NCBI RefSeq assembly: GCF_008704425.1 | Contig: NZ_CP023696.1 | Span: 2,652,501 to 2,716,500, forward strand | DNA: 64,000 nt | Direction: 5' to 3' | DNA from: Streptomyces fradiae ATCC 10745 = DSM 40063 | Lineage (GTDB): Bacteria; Actinomycetota; Actinomycetes; Streptomycetales; Streptomycetaceae | Program-made: the position numbers and the translations under genes | In this document: positions 1 through 8,305 of the stretch, in pieces | How the letters are laid out: each line of letters opens with the position of its first letter | How positions within the stretch are numbered: position 1 is the first letter of the stretch | Notes under the pieces: model-generated | Told to the model about the DNA's origin: nothing | Databases searched by the model: none | The model's input: only the letters and a program-made list of their open reading frames with translations

Positions 1-135
1 ACCGGCACGCTCGCCCCCGGCAAGAAGGCCACCGGCACCTACGCGTTCAGCGTGCCCGCCGACGCGAAGACCCTCACCGTGGAGGTCACCCCGGGCTTCG
101 ACCACGAGGCCACGCAGTGGGAGCTGAAGTTCTGA
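1..135 (+). CDS. C-terminal end of a secreted or lipoprotein-like protein (partial)
   Basis: The last 44 codons of a plus-strand gene cut by the left edge, ending in TGA. The tail contains an LAPGKKATGTYAFSVP stretch followed by TVEVTPGFD and ends in TQWELKF. This alternating beta pattern, an 'LxPGxxATGxYxFxVP' strand followed by a final strand, is what I associate with DUF4352/telokin-like immunoglobulin-fold domains at the end of Streptomyces lipoproteins. The signal peptide and lipobox would lie outside the window, so the family call is inference from the C-terminus only. The next 234 bases to the GNAT gene are GC-rich and hold no gene. Confidence 0.6.
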   Translation, partial: TGTLAPGKKATGTYAFSVPADAKTLTVEVTPGFDHEATQWELKF

Positions 136-369
136 GGGCGAGGCCCCGGAACGGGTGAGCGGCGCGCGGACCTCCGCGCGCCGCTCATCGGCGTTCCGGC
201 CGGGCCCCTGGGCGTCCCGGCCGGCCCGGCGCCCCGCCCGCGCCCGCCCGCCCGCGTCCCGGCGGGTACGGGCGGGTCCGGGCGGCGCCCAACGCGTCCC
301 GGCGGGGTCCCGGCGGCGCACGGGCGAGTCCGGGCGGCGCACCGCTCCGGGCGGCGCACCGGCGGGTGT

Positions 370-1119
370 TCACACCCGGTGGCGCACCCAGACGTTCGGC
401 TCGACGTACACCGCGTACCCGTGCGACGCCTCGCACCGGACCGGAACCAGCGCGAACGGCACCTCCACCGGCCCGTCCGTGTCGAACGGCAGGCCCGTCC
501 ACTCCCGCCACCGCTCCACCGACCCGCTGATCGTCATGGACGTCGCGGCCACCGAGTCGATCACCCCGCCCGCCCGGACGTGGACCCGCAGCCACGGGTC
601 CTGCGGCAGCCCGTCCTCCGGCCGGGTGCGCGCCGCGTACTCGGCCATCGGCGTGTGCGGCTCCAGGTGCTTGCCGTTGGGCCGCACCGGCGCCACCACC
701 TCCGCGAAGCCCCGCTCGCGGGCGTGCTCGCGCATCGCGGCGAGCATCCGCCCCGACAGCCCCTTGCCGAGCAGGTCCCGCGCGACCGCGATCTCGATGG
801 CGCTCATGGTGTCCGGAGCGCGGCCGTCCCGCCAGTCCTCCATCGCCCACATCAGCACCTGGTCCCAGCCCCGGTCCGGCAGCGCCCCGTCGCGCCCCTC
901 GGCGCCCAGCGCGAACGGCACGCTGAACGAGCGCGCCACGACCCGCCCGTCGCCGTCCAGCGCCACGGAGACGTACTCGGGCGCCTGCGCGACCATCCAG
1001 GCGTAGCCGAGGTCCGACACCGGGTCCTGCTGCATGAACTTCGGCCACAGGTGCGGCATGGCCCATATCGCGTCCAGCACCTCGGGCCGCTCGGCCAGGC
1101 TGACGATCTCCAGTTCCAT
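370..1119 (-). CDS. GNAT-like N-acetyltransferase family protein
   Basis: Encodes 249 residues starting MELEIVSLAERPEVLD. The in-frame upstream GTG/ATG region is skipped because homologues of this type begin at the MELE-like strand. The centre shows the GNAT acetyl-CoA pattern: a beta strand (IEIAV), then RDLLGKGLSGRMLAAMREHA in the position of the R/Q-x-x-G-x-G/A loop and helix alpha3, then a strand FAEVVAPV and the RPNGKHLEPHTPM segment typical of this Streptomyces subgroup. Acceptor substrate is unknown. It lies 60 bases downstream of the HNH remnant and is on the same strand as mfd, but no sign of co-transcription is visible. There is no signal peptide, so the protein is presumably cytoplasmic. 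Confidence 0.75.
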   Translation of the reverse strand: MELEIVSLAERPEVLDAIWAMPHLWPKFMQQDPVSDLGYAWMVAQAPEYVSVALDGDGRVVARSFSVPFALGAEGRDGALPDRGWDQVLMWAMEDWRDGRAPDTMSAIEIAVARDLLGKGLSGRMLAAMREHARERGFAEVVAPVRPNGKHLEPHTPMAEYAARTRPEDGLPQDPWLRVHVRAGGVIDSVAATSMTISGSVERWREWTGLPFDTDGPVEVPFALVPVRCEASHGYAVYVEPNVWVRHRV

Positions 1120-1180
1120 ACCGGCGAGGCTAGGTCCGGCCCACACGCCCCGCCATCGGATTTCCCTCCGGGCCGGCGCG

Positions 1181-1378
1181 TCAGGGCAGCGGCTCGGACG
1201 GGCAGCCGGTCAGCACCCGCCGCATGGCGGCCCGCTCGGCGGAGGTGACCCACACGCCGTACTTCTTCTTCACCGCGACCTGCCGCGCCACGTACCGGCA
1301 GCGGGACCCCCGCGACGGAGGCAGCGAGATGGCCGTGTCCCCGTCGCCCTTGCGGCGGCCGGCGGACGCGTCGACGAC
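1181..1378 (-). pseudogene. Remnant of an HNH (DUF1524-type) nuclease C-terminus
   Basis: Reading the minus strand up to the stop at 1183-1181 gives about 65 codons with DASAGRRKGDGDTAISLPPS, then CRYVARQVAVKKKYG and a tail VLTGCPSEPLP. This matches the C-terminal region of the secreted Streptomyces HNH/DUF1524 (GmrSD C-terminal-like) nucleases, where the zinc/His-bearing part comes just before. Everything N-terminal to VDASAG is missing and is replaced by Pro/Gly-rich translation running back to the mfd stop codon. The remnant is in the same reading frame as mfd, so mfd's TAG at 1450-1448 is the only stop before it. No start codon with a ribosome-binding site precedes it. I call it a decayed 3' fragment; translation is unlikely. 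Confidence 0.6.
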
Positions 1379-1447
1379 CCGGGGCGGGGCCGCGCCGGGC
1401 CCCCACCGCCCCGGGGCGAGGCCCCCGCACCCCTGGGACCGGTCCCC

Positions 1448-4400
1448 CTACGACCCCAGGATCGTCGTCAGGAACTCGCCCGTCCACGCCAGCAGGTCGC
1501 GGCCCACCACCGGCTTGCCGCCGATCGTGCCCGCCGTGGGGCGGGGCACCAGGATCTGGCGGGCCGGGGCCTTGATGACCGTGCGCGGGTACAGCCGCTT
1601 CAGCCGCAGCTCCTGCGACTCGCGCAGCTCCACGGGCGCGAAGCGGATGTTGGCGCCCTGCAGGACGATCTCCCCGACCCCGCAGGCCCGCGCCAGCATC
1701 CGCAGGCCCGCCACGAGGAGCAGGTTCTCCACCGGCTCGGGCAGCTTGCCGTACCGGTCCGTCAGCTCCTCGCGTACGGCCCTGATGTCCTCCTCCGAGT
1801 TGGCGGAGGCGATGGCCCGGTACGCCTGGAGGCGCAGCCGCTCGCCGGGCGCGTAGTCGTGCGGGACGTGCGCGTCGACCGGCAGCTCGATCTTGACCTC
1901 CAGCGGCGGCTCCTCCTCCCGCCCGCCCTCCAGGGACGCCCGGTAGTCGGCCACGGCCTCGCCCACCATCCGCACGTACAGGTCGAAGCCGACCCCGGCG
2001 ATGTGGCCGGACTGCTCGCCGCCGAGCAGGTTGCCCGCGCCGCGGATCTCCAGGTCCTTCATGGCGACGTACATGCCGGCGCCCATCTCGGTGTGCTGGG
2101 CGATCGTCGCCAGGCGCTCGTGCGCGGTCTCCGTGAGCGGCTTCTCCGGCGGGTACAGGAAGTACGCGTACCCGCGCTCGCGGCCCCGGCCGACCCGGCC
2201 GCGCAGCTGGTGGAGCTGGGAGAGGCCGAAGTTGTCGCCGCGCTCCACGATCAGGGTGTTGGCGTTGGAGATGTCGATGCCCGACTCGACGATCGTCGTG
2301 GAGACCAGCACGTCGAACTTCTTCTCCCAGAAGTCCACGACGACCTGCTCCAGCGCCTGCTCCGACATCTGGCCGTGCGCCGTCGCGATCCGCGCCTCGG
2401 GCACGATCTCGCGCAGGCGGGCGGCGGCCCGGTCGATGGACTCGACCCGGTTGTGGATGTAGAAGACCTGGCCCTCGCGTAGGAGTTCGCGGCGGATCGC
2501 GGCGCCGATCTGCCTCTCCTCGTACGGGCCGACGAAGGTGAGGACCGGGTGGCGCTCCTCGGGCGGGGTGGTGATCGTCGACATCTCGCGGATGCCGGTG
2601 ACGGCCATCTCCAGGGTGCGCGGGATCGGCGTCGCGGACATCGTCAGCACGTCGACGTTGGCGCGGAGCTTCTTCAGCTGCTCCTTGTGCTCGACGCCGA
2701 AGCGCTGCTCCTCGTCGACGATGACCAGGCCCAGGTCCTTGAACCTCGTCTCGGACGAGAACAGCCGGTGGGTGCCGATGACCACGTCGACGGAGCCCTC
2801 CCGCAGCCCCTCCAGGGTGGCCTTGGCCTCCGCGTCCGACTGGAACCGCGACAGCGCCTTCACGACGACGGGGAACTGCGCGTACCGCTCGGAGAACGTG
2901 CCGAAGTGCTGCTGCACCAGCAGGGTCGTCGGGACGAGCACGGCGACCTGCTTGCCGTCCTGCACCGCCTTGAACGCGGCCCGCACCGCGATCTCCGTCT
3001 TGCCGTAGCCGACGTCGCCGCAGATCAGCCGGTCCATCGGGACGGACTTCTCCATGTCCTCCTTCACCTCGGCGATGGTGGACAGCTGGTCGGGCGTCTC
3101 CGCGTACGGGAAGGCGTCCTCCAGCTCCCGCTGCCAGGGCGTGTCCGGGCCGAAGGTGTGGCCGGGCGCCGCCATCCGCGCCGAGTACAGCTTGATCAGG
3201 TCGGCGGCGATCTCCTTGACCGCCTTCTTGGCGCGCTGCTTCGTCTTCGTCCAGTCGGCGCCGCCGAGCCGGTGGAGGGTGGGCGCCTCGCCGCCGACGT
3301 ACTTGGTGACCTGCTCCAGCTGGTCGGTGGGGATGTACAGCCGGTCGCCGGGCTGGCCGCGCTTGGCGGGCGCGTACTCGACGAGGAGGTACTCGCGGGT
3401 GGCGCCCTGCACGGTGCGCTGGACCATCTCGATGTACCGGCCGACGCCGTGCTGCTCGTGGACGATGTAGTCGCCCGCCTCCAGCGTGAGCGGGTCGATC
3501 GTCTTGCGGCGGCGCGTCGGCATGCGGCGGCCGTCCTTGCCGGCGGCCTTCTGCCCCGTCAGGTCGGTCTCCGTGAGTACGGCGAGCTTCAGGCCCTCGT
3601 CGACGAAGCCGTGCTCGACCGACCCGCACGCCACGTGCACCACGGACGGGGCGATGTCCCCCAGCTCGCCCTCCAGGCGGGCCGCGATGCCCTCACCGCC
3701 GAGCACCTCCACCGTGCGGGCGGCGGGGCCGTGGGCCTCCGTCACGTACACGGTGCGCCAGCCGTCCGCGAGCCAGCCCTTCGTGTCGGCGAGCGCGCGG
3801 GCCGTGTCGCCCCGGTACGCCTCCGGGGCGTGCATGCCGAGCTGGATCGTGTCGGCCTCCAGCTCGGCGTCGGGCGCGAACGGCGACACCGTCCACCAGG
3901 GCATGCCCAGCTCGCGCGCCCGGTCCCGGACGTCCGCGATGGACCACAGGGACGCGGCGCCCACGTCGATCGGGGCCTCTCCCCCGCCGGCCGTGGCCGC
4001 CCACGACGCCTGGAGGAACTCCTGCGAGGTGGCGACCAGGTCGGCGGAGCGGGTGCGGACCCGCTCCGGGTCGCAGACGACGGCCATGGAGCCCTGCGGC
4101 AGCACGTCCAGCAGCAGTTCCATGTCGTCGACGAGGACCGGCGCGAGGGACTCCATGCCCTCCACGGCGATCCCCTCGGCGATCTTGCCGAGCAGCTCGC
4201 CCAGCTCGGGGTGGGCCTCGGCGAGCGCGGCGGCCCGCTCCCTGACCTGCGGCGTCAGCAGCAGCTCCCGGCAGGGGGGCGCCCACAGGCCGTGCTCGGC
4301 GACCTCCAGGGACCGCTGGTCGGCGACCTTGAAGTAGCGGATCTCCTCGACGTCGTCGCCCCAGAACTCGATGCGCACCGGGTGTTCCTCGGTCGGCGGG

Positions 4401-4978
4401 AACACGTCGAGGATGCCGCCGCGCACGGCGAACTCGCCGCGCTTCTCGACCAGCTCCACCCGCTGGTACGCGGCGGCGGCCAGGCCCTCCACGACCGCGC
4501 CCAGGTCGGCGCTCTGACCGGTCCTGAGACTGACCGGCTCCAGGTCGCCGAGGCCCTTGACCTGCGGCTGGAGCACGGAGCGGACCGGCGCCACCACGAC
4601 CTGGACGGGGCCGGCGGCGGGGTCGTCGGGGGACGGGTGCGCGAGGCGGCGCAGCACGGCCAGGCGCCGTCCCACGGTGTCGCTGCGGGGCGACAGCCGC
4701 TCGTGCGGCAGGGTCTCCCAGGAGGGGTACTCCACGACGCGGTCGGGGTCGAGGAGGCTGCGCAGCGCGGCGGCGAGGTCCTCGGCCTCCCGTCCGGTGG
4801 CGGTGACCGCCAGCACCGGCCGGCCGGCGTCCCTGGCCAGCGCCGCCACCGCGAAGGGCCGCGCCGCCGGGGGGCCGACCAGGTCGACGTGGGCCCGGCG
4901 CCCGTCGGCCGCGGCTTTGACGGCCTCGGCGAGGGCGGGGTCCTTGACGACGGCGTCGAGCAGACCGTGCAGGCTCAT
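1448..4978 (-). CDS. mfd: Transcription-repair coupling factor Mfd
   Basis: Encodes 1176 residues, the normal size for Mfd, starting MSLHGLLDAVV behind a GGACGG-type ribosome-binding site. The protein removes stalled RNA polymerase from lesions using ATP and recruits UvrA. Visible in order are a UvrB-homology region (residues 1-480 approx., including WETLPHERLSP), the CarD-like RNA polymerase interaction domain near residue 500 (EAGDYIVHEQHGVGRY), and superfamily-2 helicase motifs: Walker A GDVGYGKT (about 656), DEEQ (about 755), MSATPIPRTL and QLRGRVGR. The C-terminal TRCF domain ends GEFLTTILGS. The upstream leader carries a 7-bp tandem repeat. mfd is followed in frame by the HNH remnant. 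The call is certain from motifs and length. Confidence 0.98.
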   Translation of the reverse strand: MSLHGLLDAVVKDPALAEAVKAAADGRRAHVDLVGPPAARPFAVAALARDAGRPVLAVTATGREAEDLAAALRSLLDPDRVVEYPSWETLPHERLSPRSDTVGRRLAVLRRLAHPSPDDPAAGPVQVVVAPVRSVLQPQVKGLGDLEPVSLRTGQSADLGAVVEGLAAAAYQRVELVEKRGEFAVRGGILDVFPPTEEHPVRIEFWGDDVEEIRYFKVADQRSLEVAEHGLWAPPCRELLLTPQVRERAAALAEAHPELGELLGKIAEGIAVEGMESLAPVLVDDMELLLDVLPQGSMAVVCDPERVRTRSADLVATSQEFLQASWAATAGGGEAPIDVGAASLWSIADVRDRARELGMPWWTVSPFAPDAELEADTIQLGMHAPEAYRGDTARALADTKGWLADGWRTVYVTEAHGPAARTVEVLGGEGIAARLEGELGDIAPSVVHVACGSVEHGFVDEGLKLAVLTETDLTGQKAAGKDGRRMPTRRRKTIDPLTLEAGDYIVHEQHGVGRYIEMVQRTVQGATREYLLVEYAPAKRGQPGDRLYIPTDQLEQVTKYVGGEAPTLHRLGGADWTKTKQRAKKAVKEIAADLIKLYSARMAAPGHTFGPDTPWQRELEDAFPYAETPDQLSTIAEVKEDMEKSVPMDRLICGDVGYGKTEIAVRAAFKAVQDGKQVAVLVPTTLLVQQHFGTFSERYAQFPVVVKALSRFQSDAEAKATLEGLREGSVDVVIGTHRLFSSETRFKDLGLVIVDEEQRFGVEHKEQLKKLRANVDVLTMSATPIPRTLEMAVTGIREMSTITTPPEERHPVLTFVGPYEERQIGAAIRRELLREGQVFYIHNRVESIDRAAARLREIVPEARIATAHGQMSEQALEQVVVDFWEKKFDVLVSTTIVESGIDISNANTLIVERGDNFGLSQLHQLRGRVGRGRERGYAYFLYPPEKPLTETAHERLATIAQHTEMGAGMYVAMKDLEIRGAGNLLGGEQSGHIAGVGFDLYVRMVGEAVADYRASLEGGREEEPPLEVKIELPVDAHVPHDYAPGERLRLQAYRAIASANSEEDIRAVREELTDRYGKLPEPVENLLLVAGLRMLARACGVGEIVLQGANIRFAPVELRESQELRLKRLYPRTVIKAPARQILVPRPTAGTIGGKPVVGRDLLAWTGEFLTTILGS

Positions 4979-5000
4979 GGAGCTTTTTCCGTCCCTGGGG

Positions 5001-5033
5001 TCATGGGTCATGGGTCATGGGTCATGGGATGGG
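5001..5033. repeat. Four tandem copies of TCATGGG in the mfd leader
   Basis: TCATGGG occurs perfectly at 5001, 5008, 5015 and 5022, with a partial fifth copy (ATGGG) ending at 5033. The array sits 23 bases upstream of the chosen mfd start. Read on the minus strand it supplies repeated ATG triplets, one of which gives an alternative, N-terminally extended mfd frame. It is a slippage-prone microsatellite; a function is not evident. Confidence 0.9.
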
Positions 5034-5280
5034 CAACGCGAAAGACCCGACGCGAGTACGGGCCGGGTTCTTCTCAGCCTACGCCCGCCCACCGACACCC
5101 GCTCCGGAAGTCGAGCCGGGGGGCGGGGCGAGCTGCGGGAACGGTCCACACCGGGGGCGGGCCACGGTACGCGGCGACGGCGGGCACGGGCGGCGCGGGT
5201 ACCGCTGCGGTACGGGTGTGGGCGGGCACGGGCCGGCGGGGCGGCGCGGGGCCCCTGCCCCGCCGGGGCGGGGACGCGGG

Positions 5281-5325
5281 CCGGCCCCGTGGGCCGCCGG
5301 GAGGGAGGCGGGGCCACGGGGCCGG
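5281..5325 (-). terminator. Hairpin downstream of the phospholipase gene
   Basis: CCGGCCCCGTGG (5281-5292) pairs perfectly with CCACGGGGCCGG (5314-5325), giving a 12-bp GC stem and a 21-base loop about 100 bases past the phospholipase stop. There is no U-tract, as is usual for Streptomyces terminators. Confidence 0.5.
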
Positions 5326-5421
5326 GGGCCGTACGGCGTCACGCGCCCGCGTCGGTCCGGTTGGTCAGTCCGGTCCGCGCGGCGGCGCGTGCGCGTACGG
5401 CGCGGGATGCGCGCGGGGTGG

Positions 5422-5991
5422 TCAGCCCAGCGCGCGCACGGCGGAGTAGTACTTCTTCGCCGTCTTGAGGCAGGCGGCCTTCGCCTTCTTCCGGCCGGCC
5501 GGGGTCAGCGGGTCGGCCCAGAATCGCGCGTTGCAGACCTGGTTCATGTCCTGCAGGAATACGTCGTCGATCCGCTTCTTGTGCTGGCTGCGGAATTTCG
5601 AGTGCCCGACCAGGCTCTTGTAATTCCGGTATCCGAAGTCATGCCGGTGGCACGGGAACGTGAAATCGTAACCGCCCGGAATCTTCTCCGGGGACTTGGA
5701 GCAGCCGTCGGTCGACCAGTTGAACTTGTACGGGTTCTTGCCCTTCCGGTACTGGCCGAGCCCGGCGTACCAGGCGTCGAGGGACGCCTGCCCCTTGACG
5801 GTGAGCTTGCCGAGCCGCTTGATGCGGTCGGCCTTGCTCGCCATGGGGACCTTGCCGCTCGCCACCGCGGCGGTGGGCCCGGTCACGGCCCGTCCGCCCG
5901 CGGGGGCCGCCGCGGCGGCCGGGGCCACCGAGGTGATGCCGATGACACCCGCGAGCACAGCGCCGCCGAGGGCGCTTCGCGCTTTATTCAC
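5422..5991 (-). CDS. Secreted prokaryotic phospholipase A2
   Basis: Encodes 189 residues. The start is GTG at 5991 (VNKARSALGG), chosen because a GGGGAAGAG ribosome-binding site precedes it and a Sec signal peptide follows directly (hydrophobic run to AAAAAPAGG near residue 30). The mature domain contains CHRHDFGYRNY at 114-124, the catalytic His117-Asp118 pair of the prokaryotic PLA2 family (known from Streptomyces violaceoruber PLA2), with Cys97, Cys114, Cys153 and Cys174 positioned for the two family disulfides. It hydrolyses the sn-2 ester of phospholipids outside the cell with calcium. It is monocistronic. Possible phosphate control is suggested by the direct repeats at 6126-6147. Confidence 0.93.
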   Translation of the reverse strand: MNKARSALGGAVLAGVIGITSVAPAAAAAPAGGRAVTGPTAAVASGKVPMASKADRIKRLGKLTVKGQASLDAWYAGLGQYRKGKNPYKFNWSTDGCSKSPEKIPGGYDFTFPCHRHDFGYRNYKSLVGHSKFRSQHKKRIDDVFLQDMNQVCNARFWADPLTPAGRKKAKAACLKTAKKYYSAVRALG

Positions 5992-6405
5992 TTGGACTCT
6001 TCCCCGTGCACAATTGTGTTGTGTCGGCCGCATTCCCCTGCGGCCGGGAAGAACACTACGACAGCCGGGCTCGGCCCGTAAAGCCGATTCGAGAGCGAAA
6101 CCGCGAAGACCTCCCCGGTATCCGGGAAAGCTCAAGAGAAGCTCAAGGGAAGCGCACGGAACGCACAATTCCGCCGCACGGCGAAGGGGAGGGAAGGGGG
6201 CCGGCCCCCGCCGGGCCCCCACCCCCGTGGAGGGCCCGGCGGAGAACCGCCGCCTCCTGGGTACCAGCCACCCCACACCGCCCCCAACCCGTTTTCCGGA
6301 GCCCGGCGGGGGCCCGAGCGCGCGCCCTGCCCCGCGCGGGGTGCCCCCTCCGGGCGGAGCGGCCCGGCGGGGAGCCGGCCACCCCGAAGCGCGTCCGGAC
6401 CGCCG
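5992..6405. other. Intergenic region upstream of phospholipase
   Basis: No protein gene is seen. It contains the 10-bp palindrome CACAATTGTG (6009-6018) just upstream of the phospholipase ribosome-binding site, the PHO-box-like repeats, and a GC-rich stretch from about 6180 to 6405 with nothing recognisable. Confidence 0.6.
6118..6147 (-). promoter_or_regulatory. Candidate promoter overlapping PHO-box-like direct repeats
   Basis: On the minus strand two adjacent 11-base repeats read CTTGAGCTTCT (6147-6137) and CTTGAGCTTTC (6136-6126). The 11-base spacing and the T-T-x-A-x-C-T-T pattern resemble the Streptomyces PhoP box (GTTCACCTTCC-type units); the first copy matches 8 of 11 positions by eye. 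A -35-like TTGAGC (6146-6141) is followed after 17 bases by GGATAC (6123-6118). The gene downstream encodes a phospholipase, which would make phosphate-starvation control sensible. This is inference. Confidence 0.4.
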
Positions 6406-6621
6406 TCACAGGCCGGGCCGCAGGGCGAGGCCGCCGTCGCCACGGCCGCCGGGCGGGGGCAGGGGGACGAGCGTCCACGCCCTGGCCCTCCACACGGCGT
6501 CCGTGTAGACGGCGGCCAGGGTGTACCAGCCGCCCCGGTCGGGCGGCCCTGCGACGGTGGCGACCTTCATGCGGGCGGTGTCGATGACCCGGGTACCGGG
6601 CGCGAGCGGCACCCGGCTCAC
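6406..6621 (-). CDS. Small hypothetical protein, translationally coupled
   Basis: Encodes 71 residues beginning with GTG at 6621 (VSRVPLAPGTRVIDTARM) and ending LALRPGL. The start overlaps the stop of the upstream gene as GTGA, a strong sign of coupling. The product has a beta-rich pattern (TRVIDTARMKVATVAG, then GWYTLAAVYTDAVW) and a Pro/Gly tail. I do not recognise a family. It is presumably cytoplasmic and works with its overlapping partner. Confidence 0.6.
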   Translation of the reverse strand: MSRVPLAPGTRVIDTARMKVATVAGPPDRGGWYTLAAVYTDAVWRARAWTLVPLPPPGGRGDGGLALRPGL

Positions 6622-6965
6622 CGCACGCCTCCGCCGCCCTCGGAGCCGTACCGCAGAACCATGCGCGCCCCCATGGCGAGGAGCCGCAGGTGGGCGGCCG
6701 GGTCGTGCACCGGGTCGGCGGCGACGGCCCGCGCGTGCGCGACGCCGCGCAGCGCGATGTCCCGCTCCCGCCCGTCGGCGAGCCCCCGCGCACGCGCCTC
6801 GGCAGCTCCGGCGTACGCCCGGACGTACCCCCGCAACCGCTCCCGCACCACGTCGGCCGCCTCCCCGCCGGGGCTCGTGGAGGCGAGCACCAGGGCGAGT
6901 TCCACCTCCTGCGCGACGGTCGACGCCGCACCTGCCCCCGTCCCTGTTGTCCCTGTCCGGCTCAC
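6618..6965 (-). CDS. Hypothetical helical protein (possibly DUF6415-like)
   Basis: Encodes 115 residues from GTG at 6965, selected because GAGGGGAG lies just upstream; the longer in-frame starts have no ribosome-binding site. The protein is mostly helical, with EVELALVLAST, RERLRGYVRAYAGAAEARARG, then DIALRGVAHARAVAAD and HLRLLAMGARMVLRY. The ALRGVAHAR...HLRLLA pattern recalls the small Streptomyces DUF6415 family, which accompanies regulatory or natural-product genes, but the match is from memory and weak. It overlaps the 71-residue gene by 4 bases. An XRE regulator lies immediately upstream, and such pairs are common in Streptomyces. Confidence 0.6.
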   Translation of the reverse strand: MSRTGTTGTGAGAASTVAQEVELALVLASTSPGGEAADVVRERLRGYVRAYAGAAEARARGLADGRERDIALRGVAHARAVAADPVHDPAAHLRLLAMGARMVLRYGSEGGGGVR

Positions 6966-7070
6966 CAAGGCTCCCCTCTGTCGTTCGCTCGGTCGAGTCG
7001 GATGGTGCCGCTCCAGGGCCATGGCAAGTGCCACACCGTGTGTCACGCGGCCGGTGTGTGAGGCCGAGCG

Positions 7071-8255
7071 TCAGACCGCTCCGATCCACTCCGCGAAGGA
7101 CGTCAGCGCCTCGGCGTCGGCTCGCCTCAGCCGTCGGAGGGTCGCGGCGGTCTCACGGGCCCACGGATGTTCGCGGGTGTGCTGAGGAGCGATGTGGCGT
7201 GCCGCCTTCAGGGACTCGAACGCGCGGTCCACACGCCCGGACCAGAGTTGCGCGCGGGCCGTCTCGATGAAGTACCCGGAGCGCCGCTCGGCCGGCAGCT
7301 CCTCCGGAGGCCGCCAGTCTCCGTTCAGGTGCAGGACACCCGTCGCGTGATCTCCACCCAGGCCGACCGCGACGGACGTCCGGTGGACGCGCACGGACGC
7401 GGGGCCGAAGGCCGTGCCTCCGTACACGCCCTCACGCACGCCGTCGGCCAGCCGCTCCGCATGCCGAAGATGCACGTCCGCGGCGTCCACGTCACCGGCG
7501 CGCCCCGCGATGACCGCCGCCCGCATGTGAAGCGCGCCGAGTGCGGCCGTGCTGCGGCGGCACACCGCGTCCGGGGCCTCGTCGATCGCGGACTCCAAGG
7601 CGCGCAACCCGGCCTGATGAGCGCGTGCGACGAAGAAGATCTCGGCTCTCACATAGCCGACGGTGGCGCAGAGCAGTGGGTCGTCCGACTGCGGAGCAGC
7701 CCAGCGCATCAGCTCGATGAGCCGGGCGGACAGGTCCCTCGCGCCGAACTTGTACGCCACGGCGTCCGCCGAGCGGGCCACGGACACGAGGAGCCGTGCG
7801 GCCCGTTGCCGCTCGGGCCCTTCGGGGGCCCCGTGAACAGCCGCGATGGACTCCGTCACGAGCCGGGGAACGACGGTCGCGAGCCGCGTGTACTGGGCCC
7901 CGAGGCGATACGCCTCCGCCTGCGCCGCCGTCTCCTCCAGCACGGCCGGCGGTCGCCAGGGAGCGTCCACGGCGATGTCATACGCGGCGATGGCCGCCGA
8001 CAGGGCGGGCAACGTGGCGCGCACGCGTCCGCCCGTGCGCGCGGGGTCATCGATGAGGCGGCTCGGGTCCAGGCGGAGTGCGTCCGCGATGGCGTCCAGG
8101 GTGTGGTCGCCGGGAGCACGGCTTCCCTGTTCGACCTTGCGCAGCATGCTCAGGGAAAGGTGTGCGGCAGCCGCCAGTTCCGGCTGCGTCATGCGGCGCG
8201 CGCGCCGGGCTGCGGCGATGCGGCGCCCGACCTCCCGCCTCGGGTCGCTGGACAT
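7071..8255 (-). CDS. XRE-family transcriptional regulator with C-terminal helical repeats
   Basis: Encodes 394 residues starting MSSDPRREVGRRIAAARRAR. Residues 8-60 form a classical XRE helix-turn-helix (MTQPELAAAAHLSLSMLRKV then EQGSRAPGDHTLDAIADAL). The remaining 330 residues are alpha-helical and resemble the TPR-like sensory domain of Streptomyces regulators of this layout. The ATG has no clear Shine-Dalgarno, so a leaderless message is possible. It lies 50 bases downstream of the HAD phosphatase gene on the same strand and may be co-transcribed with it, a pairing I have seen often in Streptomyces. Ligand and targets are unknown. Confidence 0.85.
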   Translation of the reverse strand: MSSDPRREVGRRIAAARRARRMTQPELAAAAHLSLSMLRKVEQGSRAPGDHTLDAIADALRLDPSRLIDDPARTGGRVRATLPALSAAIAAYDIAVDAPWRPPAVLEETAAQAEAYRLGAQYTRLATVVPRLVTESIAAVHGAPEGPERQRAARLLVSVARSADAVAYKFGARDLSARLIELMRWAAPQSDDPLLCATVGYVRAEIFFVARAHQAGLRALESAIDEAPDAVCRRSTAALGALHMRAAVIAGRAGDVDAADVHLRHAERLADGVREGVYGGTAFGPASVRVHRTSVAVGLGGDHATGVLHLNGDWRPPEELPAERRSGYFIETARAQLWSGRVDRAFESLKAARHIAPQHTREHPWARETAATLRRLRRADAEALTSFAEWIGAV

Positions 8256-8305
8256 GAGGCGCACCGTACTGGGCGACGTGGTGATCCGTCGCCGATGGAG
8301 CCGCG

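Larger units (their letters stand above)
4979..5421. other. Intergenic region between phospholipase gene and mfd
   Basis: No gene is supported here; the long open frames on both strands are GC-driven and lack recognisable protein sequence. It holds the TCATGGG array and a hairpin at 5281-5325 downstream of the phospholipase gene. Confidence 0.7.

Noticed and set aside
2549..5449. Long plus-strand open frames antisense to mfd
   Set aside because: Stop codons are rare at this GC content; the translation is Arg/Gly/His-rich without family motifs and lies opposite a certain gene.
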